Assembly (NCBI GenBank): GCA_945859605.1
Contig: OX243815.1
Coordinates: 26,389,900 to 26,453,899, forward strand
Length of the DNA: 64,000 nt
From: Lumbricus rubellus
Taxonomy: Eukaryota; Annelida; Clitellata; Crassiclitellata; Lumbricidae
Direction: 5' to 3'
In this document: in pieces, positions 36,510 to 47,489 of the stretch
Layout: the number at the start of each line of letters is the position of its first letter
Position numbering within the stretch: position 1 is the first letter of the stretch
Notes under the pieces: generated by a model
What the model was told of the DNA's origin: nothing
Databases searched by the model: none
What the model saw: the letters and a program-made list of their open reading frames with translations, nothing else
Made by a program: the position numbers and the translations under genes

Positions 36510-37567
36510 AGGCCTATATAAATGAGACTTCCTCAAAGCTGCTGTTAGCAATGTAACTGCTGCCATTATGCCGTGTATGCTTTTATGCTAAAATACAACT
36601 GAATATTCTATGTTGACTTTCGACTAGGCTTACTATGTCAGAGCTTTTTTAACGTGCAGTTCTACACAAAATGTGCAGATGTAAATGAGTTGTAAAAGCA
36701 ATCGTGCGCATGCAGTGATAATTATCATTAGAAAAAGGTAACCGAGACCGGTTTACTACGGAAGAGCGAAATGGAACGCATGGTGACAATTATATCCATC
36801 AATATATTATGCGTGCAGCGATGAACCTGCTGTTAACAATGAACACCATATTAACACCAGCAGGCAGCGCCATTGAAAGGTAATTTTAACGATGATGTGT
36901 AATGTGTGTATATATAGACTACGTTCGTATAGGCTAGGCCTACATGTACGTGTATCAATAGACGAACAATATTATAGCGCCTTTTGGTGCATCACGAAAA
37001 TGCTGCGCATGGTCTAAAGTGTTGAAATCGTCGGTTTAAAATAGCACGTTAATCCCCAGACAGCAACATAGTAGAGGACTTCTAAAACAATTTTTTTTAT
37101 CACAACCAGTAATTTTTCTAGCGTAGGTCTCTTGGCGAAAAATTCTCACGACCTTTTTTAGTCGTTTGCGAGAATTTTCCCCACAAAAATGTCGCAAGTC
37201 TGCGGCGATAAAATTTGAAGATCTTTTTTTTAATCATCCGCTTGAAATTTGGAAATTTAATTGGCCTTCCTGGATATATTTTTCGCTGCACAAGCCCTTC
37301 GTTCCATTTCGCTCTTCCGTAGTAAACCGGCTGCAATTACCTTTTTCTAATGATAATTATCACTGCGCACGATTGCTTTTACAACTCATTTACATGTACA
37401 TCTGCACATTTTGCGTACAACTGCACGTTCAAAAAGCTCTGACATAGTAATCGAAAGTCAACATAGAATATTCAGTTGTATTTTAGCATAAAAGCATACA
37501 CGGCATAATGGCAGCAGTTACATTGCTAACTGCAGCAGCTTTGAGGAAGTCTCATTTATATAGGCCT
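36510..37567. mobile_element. long inverted repeat with 270-bp arms
   Basis: The arm at 36510-36778 is the reverse complement of 37300-37567 over about 270 bp with few differences, starting with AGGCCTATATAAATGAGAC. The 520-bp spacer is unique here and includes short frames only. No target duplication was recognised. The structure fits a fold-back transposon or a MITE with very long terminal repeats, or an inverted segmental duplication. Confidence 0.8.
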
Positions 37568-38343
37568 AATAGTATTGGCAAGGCAATAGCAACAACACGA
37601 TGAATGAATAGACAAATTGTAATGGCGTGTTCGGGTTATTTAGTGTTTCATGTGTGCAACAAGAAATCTTTTTAACGTAAGCCACGTGTACGCTCTATTT
37701 TTACCCCAAGACGAAAAACATGAGCCATTTTCTTCGCGCTATTTATAACCATGTAGGCCTATATGTATTTGGACGGTTCTGCAGTGCCTCCATATAGACG
37801 TATGCTTAAGGCGCAAGGTACATAAAACTGCGGGAAGTGTTTACTATAGGTGAGTTACGATTACAGTTGTCCCGGGTACATCGCCATAAGCAAATGATGA
37901 AGCGCCTTAAGAAGCAGCATCATCTAAATTCCCGGACTTTGGTTGCTGTGGGTGGGGGTTGGGGGGGGGGGGGATTGAGGCTTTTCTCGAGGGACGTTGC
38001 GCAGTGCTATATGGACCGACTTAAGTCGGTCAGTCGCCTTTAAATTTCGTTTCTATAATCTCTGTGCATATCCTGCTCTGGTAATAAATGTCCGCATGAA
38101 GAATTCTCACCCGTCGATTCTCGCATTGTGCCTGCGTCAAGTTAATGTAAGGCGCTATATATAAGAGTCCACATACATACACATAGACATATACATATAC
38201 CTACACATATACATATACTATACATATATATACATTACATATACCTTATACATATACATATATATACACATACATATATATACATAATATTATATAAATA
38301 CATATACATTACACATATACATATACATTATACAAATTATATA
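37568..38343. other. no gene seen; G-run and CATA words
   Basis: A G-rich run (GGGTGGGGG, then TT, then 13 Gs) sits at 37951-37973. Loose ACATATAC repeats occupy 38165-38340. Confidence 0.6.
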
Positions 38344-38737
38344 GGGTGTCTCGATAGGTCGTGAACGATTTTGAATGCAAACAAATATATGTTACACACA
38401 TTATAATATGGAAAGTTTTATACTGGCGGATTGGTTATTCAAATGAAAATGTTAATATAAAAAATTAGATCACTAGCTCACTTATTCAAATTTTAGCGCC
38501 ATTATCCGTGACGTCATCAAATTCGTGCCAAGTAAACGTCAAGTTAAGCCGCAAACAATATTGTACGACCATCATTGTTAATCCACACATAATTAATTAA
38601 AACAAAATAGCATTTAGTATTTAATCATGTTTCCTATACTCTTTATTACAGCCTCAAGTCGATTAGTAATCGAGCCAAATAGATTTTTCAGAGTTGTCAG
38701 AGGTAGGCTAGGCCTATCGATGTCCATGCCTTACGAA

Positions 38738-39236
38738 GCCGACGTTTTAAGGTGTTCAGTGTCTGGGGTTCGGGTTTGACATAAACAGTTGGATTAACAA
38801 AACCTCATAATATCATTCCAAATACAACTTCAGTCACTTCGACTTATTACATCAATGAGATACAGGAGAAAGAGGTCAAAACCGCACTCCAGGGAAGTGC
38901 AGTAGGCTGTAGCCTATGCGCTCAGTTCACAGCCACAAAAATGTTTCGTAATAACGGCGAAGGATTATTTCAACAAGACGGTGCACGTGCACACACATCA
39001 AAGGCCTCCGTCGAATGGTTGAACAAGAATATCAATGGATAGCCTACATCTCACCGAGGGACTGGCTGCCTAATTCGCCGGATTTGTCACCAATGGAAAA
39101 TGTTTGCAGTATTATGGCGGCAACTGTTCATGCCGATACCGAATCCCAATCGACCTTAAAATGTCGGCTTTCTAAGGCATGGACATCAATAGGCCTACCT
39201 CTGACAACTCTGAAAAATCTATTTGCTCGATGACTA
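38738..39236 (+). pseudogene. decayed Tc1/mariner DDE transposase (DD34E type)
   Basis: The C-terminal half of an IS630/Tc1/mariner transposase, the enzyme that cuts and pastes the surrounding element. It is visible in two frames. The first contains LFQQDGARAHTSKASVEWL with the second catalytic aspartate (near 38977). After a frameshift near 39035 comes WLPNSPDLSPMEN with the third acidic residue, Glu, then the closing helix region ending PLTTLKNLFAR. An upstream piece with VWGSGL precedes an internal stop. The N-terminal DNA-binding part and the first Asp region are missing. With a frameshift, at least one stop and no N-terminus, it cannot make active enzyme. Confidence 0.85.
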
Positions 39237-39370
39237 ATCGACTTGAGGATGTATTAAAGAGTAAAGGAAACATTATTAAATACTAAATGCTAATTTGTAT
39301 TAATTAATTATGTGTGGATTAACAATGATGGTCGTACAATAATATTGTTTGCGGCTTAACTTGACGTTTA

Positions 39371-40932
39371 GGGGAGGGTGCCCCAAGACGGGACGATTCA
39401 CAGTATTTGCTCCAAATCACCTTTGCTGATGACAATACGTATTTGTAACTTCTTCCATCCTTTAAACTAATCCTTTAAGCACTATCTGGCTTATCATATG
39501 CAAGAAAACAATGAATGGTTTAGACGAGACAGCGAACTTTTGTTGACCTACAAATCGTCCCATCTTGGGCACAGGGTGCCCCAAGATGGGACACAGGAGT
39601 GCCCATGATGAGACATTAATTATATCAACTTCTCCCATGTTTAACATATTTATTTAATTAATCAACTCAACAAGAATGATGATGCATGCATACATACACA
39701 TTTACATAATTATATACATACATAGTTTACATACGTACGTACATACATACATACAATGCCATAATACTTACATGCATGCATAATTGTATGTATGTATATG
39801 TGTAGGCCTATGCATGCATGCATGTAGGCTATGTATGTATGTATGTATGTATGTATGTATGTATGTATGTGTGTGTGTCTGTGTGTCTGTGTGTGTGTGT
39901 GTCTGTGTGTCTGTGTGTCTGTGTGTATGTGTGTATGTGTGTATGTTTGTATGTGTGTATGTATGTATGTATGCATGTATGCATGTATGTATGTGTGTAT
40001 GTGTGTATGTGTGTATGTATGTTTGTATGTATGTATGTATGTATGTATGTATGTATGTATGTATGTATGTATGTATGTATGTATGTATGTATGTATGTAT
40101 GTATGTATGTATGTATGTATGTATTGTATGTATGTATGTATGTATGTATGTATGTATGTATGTAGGCTATGTATACATGCATGCATACATATAATACATA
40201 CATATGTGTGTGTATGTATGTATTGTATGTATGTATGTATGTATGTATGTAGGCTATGTATACATGCATGCATACATATAATACATACATATGTGTGTGT
40301 ATGTACGTATGTATGTATGTATGTATGTATGTATGTATGTATGTATGTATGTATGTATGTATGTATGCAATATGCATGTATGTATACATGTAATATGTAT
40401 GTATGTCTTTATTAAGAAGTTGCTTTACAGCATACAACTGGTATGTGACGTGTGCCCAAGACGGGACGTGTAGCTGTTTCACGGTTTACCATTGGAATAT
40501 GTCTTGTGCCCAAGACGGGACGCGTCCCGTCTTGGGCACACAAAGCATGTCTCATCTTGTGCACTCCATGCGTGATGTGTGTACGCATCAATTTTTAATG
40601 TAACGACGACATATTATCGCCCATCTCAAAATACATGCGTTAGATGACATATTTTACTGTGTTTAGCCACCAAACACGTTTCGAAATGTCTACGTAAAGT
40701 GATGACTTTGGGCGATTATTTAAAATCGCAAAATCGTAAGCTAACTAGCAAAAAACGAAAAATGCTTATCTGCAAGTCGGATATGGCTAGCATAGAGACT
40801 GAAACTCGTACATACATAGACTAGGTAATCGTCGATGCATTGAATGCTAAAAAGAAATAAACGCGCAAAACGACTGCGAGAAAACTGCATCGTCTCATCT
40901 TGTGCACCGTCCCGTCTTGGGGCACCCTCCCC
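39371..40932. mobile_element. nested TA-flanked element with CCCCAAGACGGGAC subterminal repeats
   Basis: The ends are inverted: GGGGAGGGTGCCCCAAGACG on the left and its complement on the right. They are flanked by TA duplicated from the host sequence GACGTTTACTTGGC, whose uninterrupted form survives in the opposite arm of the outer element. Near both ends, words related to GTGCCCAAGACGGGAC occur at least eight times in both orientations (39371-39393, 39554-39613, 40453-40565, 40890-40932). The centre is the TATG microsatellite. No transposase was seen, so it is non-autonomous. Confidence 0.88.
39664..40404. repeat. CATA/TATG microsatellite inside nested element
   Basis: Compound TATG/TGTG/TGCA array of about 740 bp. 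A segment with GTAGGCTATGTATACATGCATG is present twice (about 40162 and 40250). All long frames on both strands are artefacts. Confidence 0.97.
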
Positions 40933-41126
40933 TATTTGGCACGAATTTGATGACGTCACGGATATTGGCGCTACAATTTTATTAAGTGAGCTAGTGATCT
41001 AATTTTTTTATATAAACATTTTCATTTGAATAACCTATCCGCCAGTATAAAACTTTCCACGTTATATTGTGTATAACATATATTTGTCTGCATTCAAAAT
41101 CGTTCACGACCTATCGAGACACCCTA

Positions 41127-41426
41127 TACATAAAGGTTGCGTGAACGTATGCGTGCAGTTGCTTAGATTGTCCCACTGTCTGTCCAGTGGTTATAGGCAT
41201 TGTTTATGTTCCCATGCTGTGGTTTATGGAGTTATTTAAACTTGCTGTACGTGAGAGTGCAGATGCTCTCGGCTGGTCCGCCCAGAGGAGCAGTTCATCG
41301 CTAGTTTTATGGGCAGTCTTATAAAATAACGATAACGACGCTGTGCAATGTACAATGTATACTGTATAGGTAGCCACAGATCCAGACTCACTGACTCACT
41401 ATCACCATAGCTCAGATGCTGCCAAA
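41127..41426. other. no gene seen
   Basis: Short unique stretch without recognisable features. Confidence 0.45.
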
Positions 41427-41640
41427 CAATTACCTTCGGTTTGCTCAAGACAATAGCCTTTGGCTGCTTCAAGAGAATAGCCTTGGGTTGCATCAAGACA
41501 ATAGCCTTGCGTTACATCAAGACAATAGCCTTGGGTTGCATCAAGACAATAGCCTTGGGTTGCATCAAGACAATTAGCCGTAGGTTTGCTCCAGACAATA
41601 GCCTTGGGTTTCATCAAGACAATCACCTTGCGTTACAACG
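41427..41640. repeat. 24-bp minisatellite, nine units
   Basis: Nine imperfect copies of CAATAGCCTTGGGTTGCATC plus AAGA; one unit is 25 bp. Because 24 is a multiple of 3, one frame reads as an 8-residue peptide repeat (IALGCIKT-like), but there are no other gene features. Confidence 0.93.
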
Positions 41641-42320
41641 TTCATTGCCTTTGAGGCTTTGATATATCAGCGATGGTTTGGAATGGATCCATAAGATCGG
41701 TGAACGATTCGTTTCAGCTAGGATGATATTGAATGAAGGATGACAGAAAGAAACAAGTGCCAAAAAGAACGGAAACAAGAAGCCACTTATGAAAGCAGCA
41801 TCGAGTTTCTCATGAAAGAGGTATACAGCAGGCCACAAAAGTATATAATATTTTATACGAAAGAGACATTGTGAAAGATTGACCTACAGTTTAAAAGTTA
41901 TCAATATTTACAAGCAGAAATAGCTGAGAAGATATTAAACACACGTGACAATAAAAACACGATGACAGAACCGCAGAGGAAGAAGACGATACAATCGGAT
42001 TCAGTAAATTTGTATAATAGCATAATGGAATAAATTTGGGCATAAAATACGACAGAAACACGGCTTCTTTGAAGGCACTTTTAGAACAGCACAACCACTT
42101 TTCCCCCTTCCCATCCTCCATAGTAAATTTCTCCCAATCGGGCGCACTCGGATGACAATGAGTCAATGACCATTTTTACTAAAAAAATTTGCTGCACATA
42201 AGTGCTTCTACAGTTCACCAAAGTTATTTCGCAGATTGACCCTACTATAACAAAATTCCTTGAAGAACTGCATATTTTGTGCAGAACTGCACGCTAAAAA
42301 CAGCTGGATAGAAAAATGGA
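41641..42320. other. no gene seen (probable GPCR intron)
   Basis: Lies downstream of the splice donor of the minus-strand receptor exon and is presumably intronic. A 91-codon minus-strand frame (41891-42166) shows no receptor transmembrane motif. The next receptor exon was not found here. Confidence 0.5.
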
Positions 42321-42511
42321 CCGATACCCTGCAGCAATCAGTTAAGAAATCCAATTACAGACAGAAATGAATGTGTAAGCTTATAATAATTATGTCCCTG
42401 GAGGTATTGGACGATCTTACACCGATACTCGAGCAATCAGTTAAGCAATCCAATTACAGACAGAAATGAATGTTTATATTATATACCTGGAGGTATTGGA
42501 CGATCTTACAC
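42321..42511. repeat. tandem duplication spanning the receptor exon end
   Basis: Two adjacent units, 42321-42422 and 42423-42511. Each contains CAATCAGTTAAG, CCAATTACAGACAGAAATGA and CCTGGAGGTATTGGACGATC. The last part of each unit is receptor exon sequence with its splice junction. The distal copy has CC where the genuine junction has AC on the plus strand, so its donor reads CAG/GG and is inactive. Confidence 0.88.
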
Positions 42512-42975
42512 ATGATGCCACCCATGTACCACGTCTCCGTGACGTCACCAAGGACGGTCGTCGGCAGGCAGACGAATAGCACGAGGAAGTCAGCGACCGA
42601 TAGATTTCCAATGAAGAGATTCGTGACCGTTCTCATTTTATGGTCGAACCAAACGACGAAGCAGACGAGAAAGTTGCCGACCATCCCGACGACGAAAACT
42701 ATGACGTAGAGACCGATGAGGACCCACTCGAAGGGAGTGGGAAAGATGAACTCACGGATCATGTCCAGGTAATCCTCGTCGCTCACGCAGTACGAGTTGG
42801 CGCAGTCCGTCGTCTGGTTGTCCAGCGGTGACGTCATTGCTGATGATGACGATGACGTCAGCGATGACGATGATGACGAGTTCTCGTCGTCGTTCGCTAC
42901 GAGTATGTTATAATACTCAGCGCCGCCACCTACTGTGGCATTTCCATCGAATAGAAATGAGATTTCGACCGGCAT
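42487..42975 (-). CDS. orexin/allatotropin-type neuropeptide GPCR, first coding exon
   Basis: Start of a class A G-protein-coupled receptor for a peptide ligand, in the plasma membrane. The 163 codons begin at an ATG with A at -3 and end at a donor CAG/GTATAT in phase 0. The N-terminus (1-65) is Ser/Asn-rich with N-glycosylation sites at 12, 32 and 53. The segment EDYLDMIREFIFPTPFEW (about 67-84) matches the amphipathic pre-TM1 helix of orexin receptors. TM1 is about 84-109 with GNFLVC (Asn101). TM2 contains NLSVADFLV (Asp129), then CLPTTVL. ECL1 has TETWYMG (Trp149), and Cys156 is the disulfide cysteine. The exon ends CKIVQYLQ, where orexin-type receptors also have an intron. TM3-TM7 exons are not visible. 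The frame continues upstream without a stop to 43044, but no earlier ATG is present. Confidence 0.9.
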
Positions 42976-44340
42976 TTTTGGGCTGTTAAATGGGTCAGTT
43001 CGATTTACCTGTTTTCTCACCGGATTAAGATTCAAATCTCTCACAATCGACAGCGGCTGTTCTGTGGTTATTATACTATTTCAAATCTAAACACAGGCTG
43101 TTTTATGATTTCGTGCACTGTGATATGAAAATTTCTTTTAAGACTTCTAGGCCTATAATAATTCTTATGGGTCTAAGTCTATTCTTTAGACATAAGAAAG
43201 ATGAACTCACGGTACATGCACGGTTTTTAAAAAACTCTGCTTAACTATTCCTACTGTTCAATACCATATTTAATATTTCATGATCAAAGATCCGATTTTT
43301 CTTTTTTTTGAAGGCTACTGTCTATAATTTCTCTTTAGCAATGTTCGATCGTGAACCAATGACAAAAAACCATAATATTAGACCCTGGACCAACACACGG
43401 AAAACGCTGTCAGCGCTAAACTTAGCGTGTCTATCCGCCAGCGAATTATTGAGGTATTTAAGACCTAGCAAGCCTATTTGCTCCAAAAAATCGTTCTAAA
43501 ATTCGCATGACAATCTTCGAATACGTATAGACATTGCAGTGGCCAAAATAATTCGCGTAGCACCAAGAAACAAGCTAGTGCAGATCAGCTCTCAAACATC
43601 CCGGAAAAATACTGATTAATTTCTTCAGACTGCGTTGCTTTTCGCTTCTGTGTAATAATAACGACGCTAAGAAGCCATTCTCCATCCAAGCTGCGAGAAA
43701 TTGCACCTATAGATCGCCGCACGTATTCGCCAATAGATCTTCGACTGCTCCAACGCCTTCGAGGTGTATGTACAAACGGTCTGCAACATGCGTCCAATTA
43801 AGTCTTCGTAAGCAAATCTACTTCGGCCGAATAATTCAGCTGACTGAACAGTGAACAGCTATGCTATAGCAATATAGCACACACACGCAAATAACAAACA
43901 GCGCTATAGCCTATAGCACACATACGCTATGCTAGTTCGCAAACACATCGTCGTATGCATCTTGACTTTTATCAATTTCGCTGCTCGTCGTTTATAGGTT
44001 CGTTTCCGTTCGATGATGGAATCGAGTGAAATCGTCAGCGAGAGAGAGGAGCAGAGCATGCAGTCAGACATCGACGGCGGATGCGTCTATTTCCGCTAGA
44101 AGTGTCTACTGTTTAGAACCGACTGCAGTGTGGCTGCATGGCGCATGCGCATGGCTGCTGGTTGATCTGTTCATCCGTCTGCTGCAGGTCTATATGCTAT
44201 GCAATTGGTCGGCATATTGTACGGTCCCCCTGCAGTTTCAGTAATGTCTGCTGGGACTAGAGTCAGGTCCTTGCTTCCTCTGCAGTGCATGTCCCTTCGA
44301 ATGTAAAGTGCGCAAAGCAAAGAAGAACTCAGGGACCATT
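42976..44340. other. upstream of receptor exon; no further gene seen
   Basis: Presumably the 5' UTR, an upstream intron or the promoter of the receptor (minus strand). Possible acceptors (for example TTTAACAG just before the ATG) are weak. Short frames at 43308-43499, 43585-43797 and 44026-44244 have no recognisable domain. No TATA box could be assigned. Confidence 0.5.
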
Positions 44341-44341
44341 G

Positions 44342-44342
44342 A

Positions 44343-44381
<39 letters not shown>

Positions 44382-44382
44382 A
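44342..44382. repeat. CTG trinucleotide repeat, about 13 units
   Basis: Uninterrupted run of TGC triplets (serine or glutamine-type frames depending on strand). No surrounding gene supports translation. Confidence 0.97.
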
Positions 44383-44513
44383 GCATACATATAATATATA
44401 TATATATATAATTATATACGTGTGATTATATTATATATATATAATTGTAAATATTTAATATATGTAACTATAATCATATATAATTATATATTTAACTATT
44501 TATGTCATATATA

Positions 44514-45525
44514 CAGGGTGCGGCCAAAAAAAATACCCCTTTACGAAAATCGCGATTTCTCAAAAACCGCTGAATATTTTGTTATAAACCTTCGCCAGTC
44601 TATTTGATACATATTTATCTAGAACTTGGCTAAATTTAATTAAATTCGAATCATGAACACCAAAATGGTGCAACCCTGAAGTGAAACAACGTTATTTTCG
44701 TTTCAACAGACATTTCGTGACAGCAATAAGTAGCAAAGATGATTTGTGCGTATTTTTCAGTTCAGAAATGTTCTTTGGCTTTGTGGTAAGTTTGTTGTAA
44801 GTCTCAAGCATTGCACCCCAGACAGCATAGTCGAGTGCGTTCATATCTTGGGAATTTGGCGGCCACGAATCCTTGTCGATGAAGTCAAGACAGTGGCTTG
44901 TTAACCAATCTTGGGCCAGCTTGGCGCCGTGAGCGGGCGCTCCATCTTGCTGAAAAGGGAACTGATTTCCCAAGACAGTGTGACAATCATCGACAAGCTT
45001 AGGCAAAAGATTCTCCACGTAGTAGGCTACTTAGCATTGACTTTGGCCTTCTCGTCAATGAATTGTAAGCGTTCTTTACCCTCATAGCTGACACATGCAG
45101 AAACCATGATGTGGGAGAGAACTTAGCTCTTTCGACCAACAGACGCTTGGATGGATATCGGCTTTTTACTTCTACGCACAGACACGATTGTTTTGATTAT
45201 TAATTGGTGGATTGATGTAAAAGCTCTTTTCATCGGTGAAGAACACGATCCGCAAAGCGGAAATGACGTAATTATGGCACACCACAGGCTATTTTATGTA
45301 AAAATATGATTTCTTATTTCGTGAATGCCTTGTTCAGTTGAAAAAATGAAGTTCTTTCTTCTGCCTGATGTCTTGATCACAAAAATAAAGATACTGGCAT
45401 AAAATTTTCAGAGAATGTGTAAAAATATGTTACGAATAAGAATGAAAATATTTGTAACAAAATATTCGGCGGTTTTCGAGAAATCGCAATTTTCGTAGGG
45501 GGGTATTTTTTTTGGCCGCACCCTG
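44514..45525 (-). mobile_element. mariner-like element with about 65-bp inverted ends
   Basis: A 1012-bp element flanked by TA. The ends are CAGGGTGCGGCCAAAAAAAA and its complement; the inverted similarity extends about 65 bp (through ATTTCTC and ACCGC and GAATATTTTGTTA). The interior holds a broken transposase on the minus strand. It is shorter than the usual 1.3 kb of intact mariners, so part of the N-terminal coding region has been lost. Confidence 0.92.
44692..45262 (-). pseudogene. mariner transposase remnant (DD37D spacing)
   Basis: Catalytic core of a cut-and-paste transposase, spread over broken frames. The first aspartate is in IVFFTDEKSFYI (codon at 45232-45234). After internal stops comes MVSACVSYEGKERLQFIDEK. 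Then, beyond a small insertion that creates a stop near 45020, an open 108-codon stretch contains FQQDGAPAHGAKLAQDWL with the second Asp, then WPPNSQDMNALDYAVWG with the third. There are 37 residues between the second and third Asp, the DD37D spacing described for maT-like mariners. Indels could have altered that count. Several stops and frameshifts make it inactive. Confidence 0.85.
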
Positions 45526-45863
45526 TATATATTGATTTTTCTATATATTTATTGTATATGTGTATTTGTATATATAATTATATATATGGTTACATATGCA
45601 TTATATATAAATATATATATATATATTTAGGCGACCTGCTGGTACTAAAAGCAACTGTTCATGCATGCAGCACAAGTGTCTTTCCTAATTGATGGCGGAT
45701 CTGTCTGTTCCGAATTCCAAACTATAACAAATGCGTTTCTTAATTCTAAAATAGGCGAATCCTATATATAGGTCTACTTCCGTGTTCTGATGACTCTACG
45801 CACAATGGCGCACATGTCAAATAACGCAGCGCTCATCGTGCGGACCGTTAAATTATCGTATAC

Positions 45864-45891
45864 CCCCACCCCACCCCACCCCACCCCATCA
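45864..45891. repeat. CCCCA pentamer run (G-quadruplex motif on minus strand)
   Basis: Five consecutive CCCCA units preceded by CCCCC. The minus strand satisfies the G-quadruplex pattern easily. Confidence 0.85.
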
Positions 45892-45974
45892 ACCCACTCC
45901 CTCGAATGACAGCATGCCGAACGTTCATTTTCAGAAATTTCAAGCCAAACGCCACTTGAAGTATTCGTCAAGAC

Positions 45975-46372
45975 CATAGTTATTTAAAAGGTTTTTTCGT
46001 TTTTTAATTTTTCCATCGTTTTATTCCGTTATTTTAATTTCTTTTATGTAACGCTATTTTTTAAATTTTCTGTCTCTTATCATTTTCCTTAATTTTCCTT
46101 TTTCCTGATATTCCTGTATACGTTTTCAGGCCAATCTCAAGGATTCAGCTAACTGATACCATTATTTAATTGTTCAACATCATCATTTCAGAGATACATG
46201 TAGTAGTAAGTAAACAAGGGTTTTAATTTAAAAATGCAGTTTAAGATGTAAAAAGTCAAATATTATTTTCCACTTCCGCTTTTTTGTCGTTTTTTCGGGG
46301 TTTTTTTTCGAATAAAACGACGTTTTCCCCCGGGTTTTTTTCATTCCGTTTTCATCGTTTTTTACATCTATG
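45975..46372 (+). mobile_element. CATAG-family hAT-type MITE, copy 3
   Basis: A 398-bp element from CATAGTTATTTAAAAGG to TTTTTTACATCTATG, flanked by a perfect 8-bp duplication GTCAAGAC (45967-45974 and 46373-46380). The duplication fixes both borders and places the family in the hAT group. The interior is T-rich and non-coding, homologous to copies at 6793-7204 and 30475-30895. Confidence 0.93.
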
Positions 46373-46380
46373 GTCAAGAC

Positions 46381-47099
46381 ATTGGCACAAAAACGATGCA
46401 GATTGGAATGGATCTGCACGTATACTGTCTTGAAAACGCGATGCTATTAATTATACGTTCCAAATGGATAATGGTGCAATAAAATTCTACGCGAAATGAG
46501 ATTATGAGCGGATTACGCGAATCAGACATTGAATGTGTCTGTTGCACATATAAGTAATGACGCAACTTAAAGACATCATGCAGCGCGTATACATTCGGAA
46601 GAAGACGGCTGCAGTAGTGTTATCTGATTCGGAAGAATCCGAATGGCTGCGTCTTTTCCCCGGATAAAGATCCGAGTTCAGTTAGGAAAACGTAGCATAT
46701 ATATTATATCGGGTTAATACTACACAGCTTGCAGGGAAAATAGTTGGTGTATTTGGCATCGATAAGAAGAAGACGTTCTGGTGGTGCCGTATACTTTGAT
46801 TCACTACGCGATTTACTGGGACCACCGACCGCGAGAGAGGAAACATCCGATGGAATCACAGACGCGAAAGAAGACTCATGAGCGAGAAAAAGAAGGCATA
46901 TGTTTTCACTAGCAGCGATACATAAAAGACAAGACAAATACATGTATACAGACAAGCATACAAATACATATATGTATATATATATATACAGACAAACAGA
47001 CAAGGCTGCAGGTGGGTATCCAGAGGCATCGTATATGCACAAGACACAACTGTTCAAAGAGAGGCACGAGATATATGGATAGAGATTCTAGATAGAAAG
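46381..47099. other. no gene seen
   Basis: Short frames only, with a small TATATG/ACAGACAA region at 46930-47010. Confidence 0.5.
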
Positions 47100-47420
47100 A
47101 CAAGACATAGGGCCATCCAGAGAGAAACACAAACAGCGACACAGACAAGACAGATAGAGATCTAAGAGATGCAGGACAGCGTTGCCTGGAGACAGACACA
47201 GACGAACACACACACACACACACAGACAAAAGGTCAAACAGAAAGACACATCGTCATATTGAGAAAAAATACACGAGAGAGAGAGAGAGAGACAAAGACA
47301 TATAGAGACCGACAAAGACATACAGAGGCAGATAACAAAACAGAGAAAGAGACAAAACAGAGACAGACAGAGGCAGATAACAAGACAGAGAAAGAGACAT
47401 AGACAGAAAGATAGACAATA
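47100..47420. repeat. degenerate GACA/GAGA repeat
   Basis: Loose GACAGA, ACACAC and GAGAGA words with a duplicated block (CAGAGGCAGATAACAA) at about 47323 and 47368. Frames over it are artefacts. Confidence 0.8.
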
Positions 47421-47489
47421 AAGACTGTCAGATTCCTGTTGCCCACAGCGCCATCTTTCGTTCCCAATCACTCAGCACCGTTCATTCAG

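Larger units (their letters stand above)
38344..41124 (+). mobile_element. Tc1/mariner-like element interrupted by another transposon
   Basis: The outer element is flanked by TA (38342-38343 and 41125-41126) and begins GGGTGTCTCGATAGGTCG; the right end is its complement. The left terminal arm (38344 to about 38732) pairs with right-hand sequence that is split in two (39176-39370 and 40935-41124) by a nested 1.56-kb element. The inner part of the left arm is an inverted copy of the transposase 3' end, so the left end appears to have been replaced by a copy of the right end. Confidence 0.88.
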
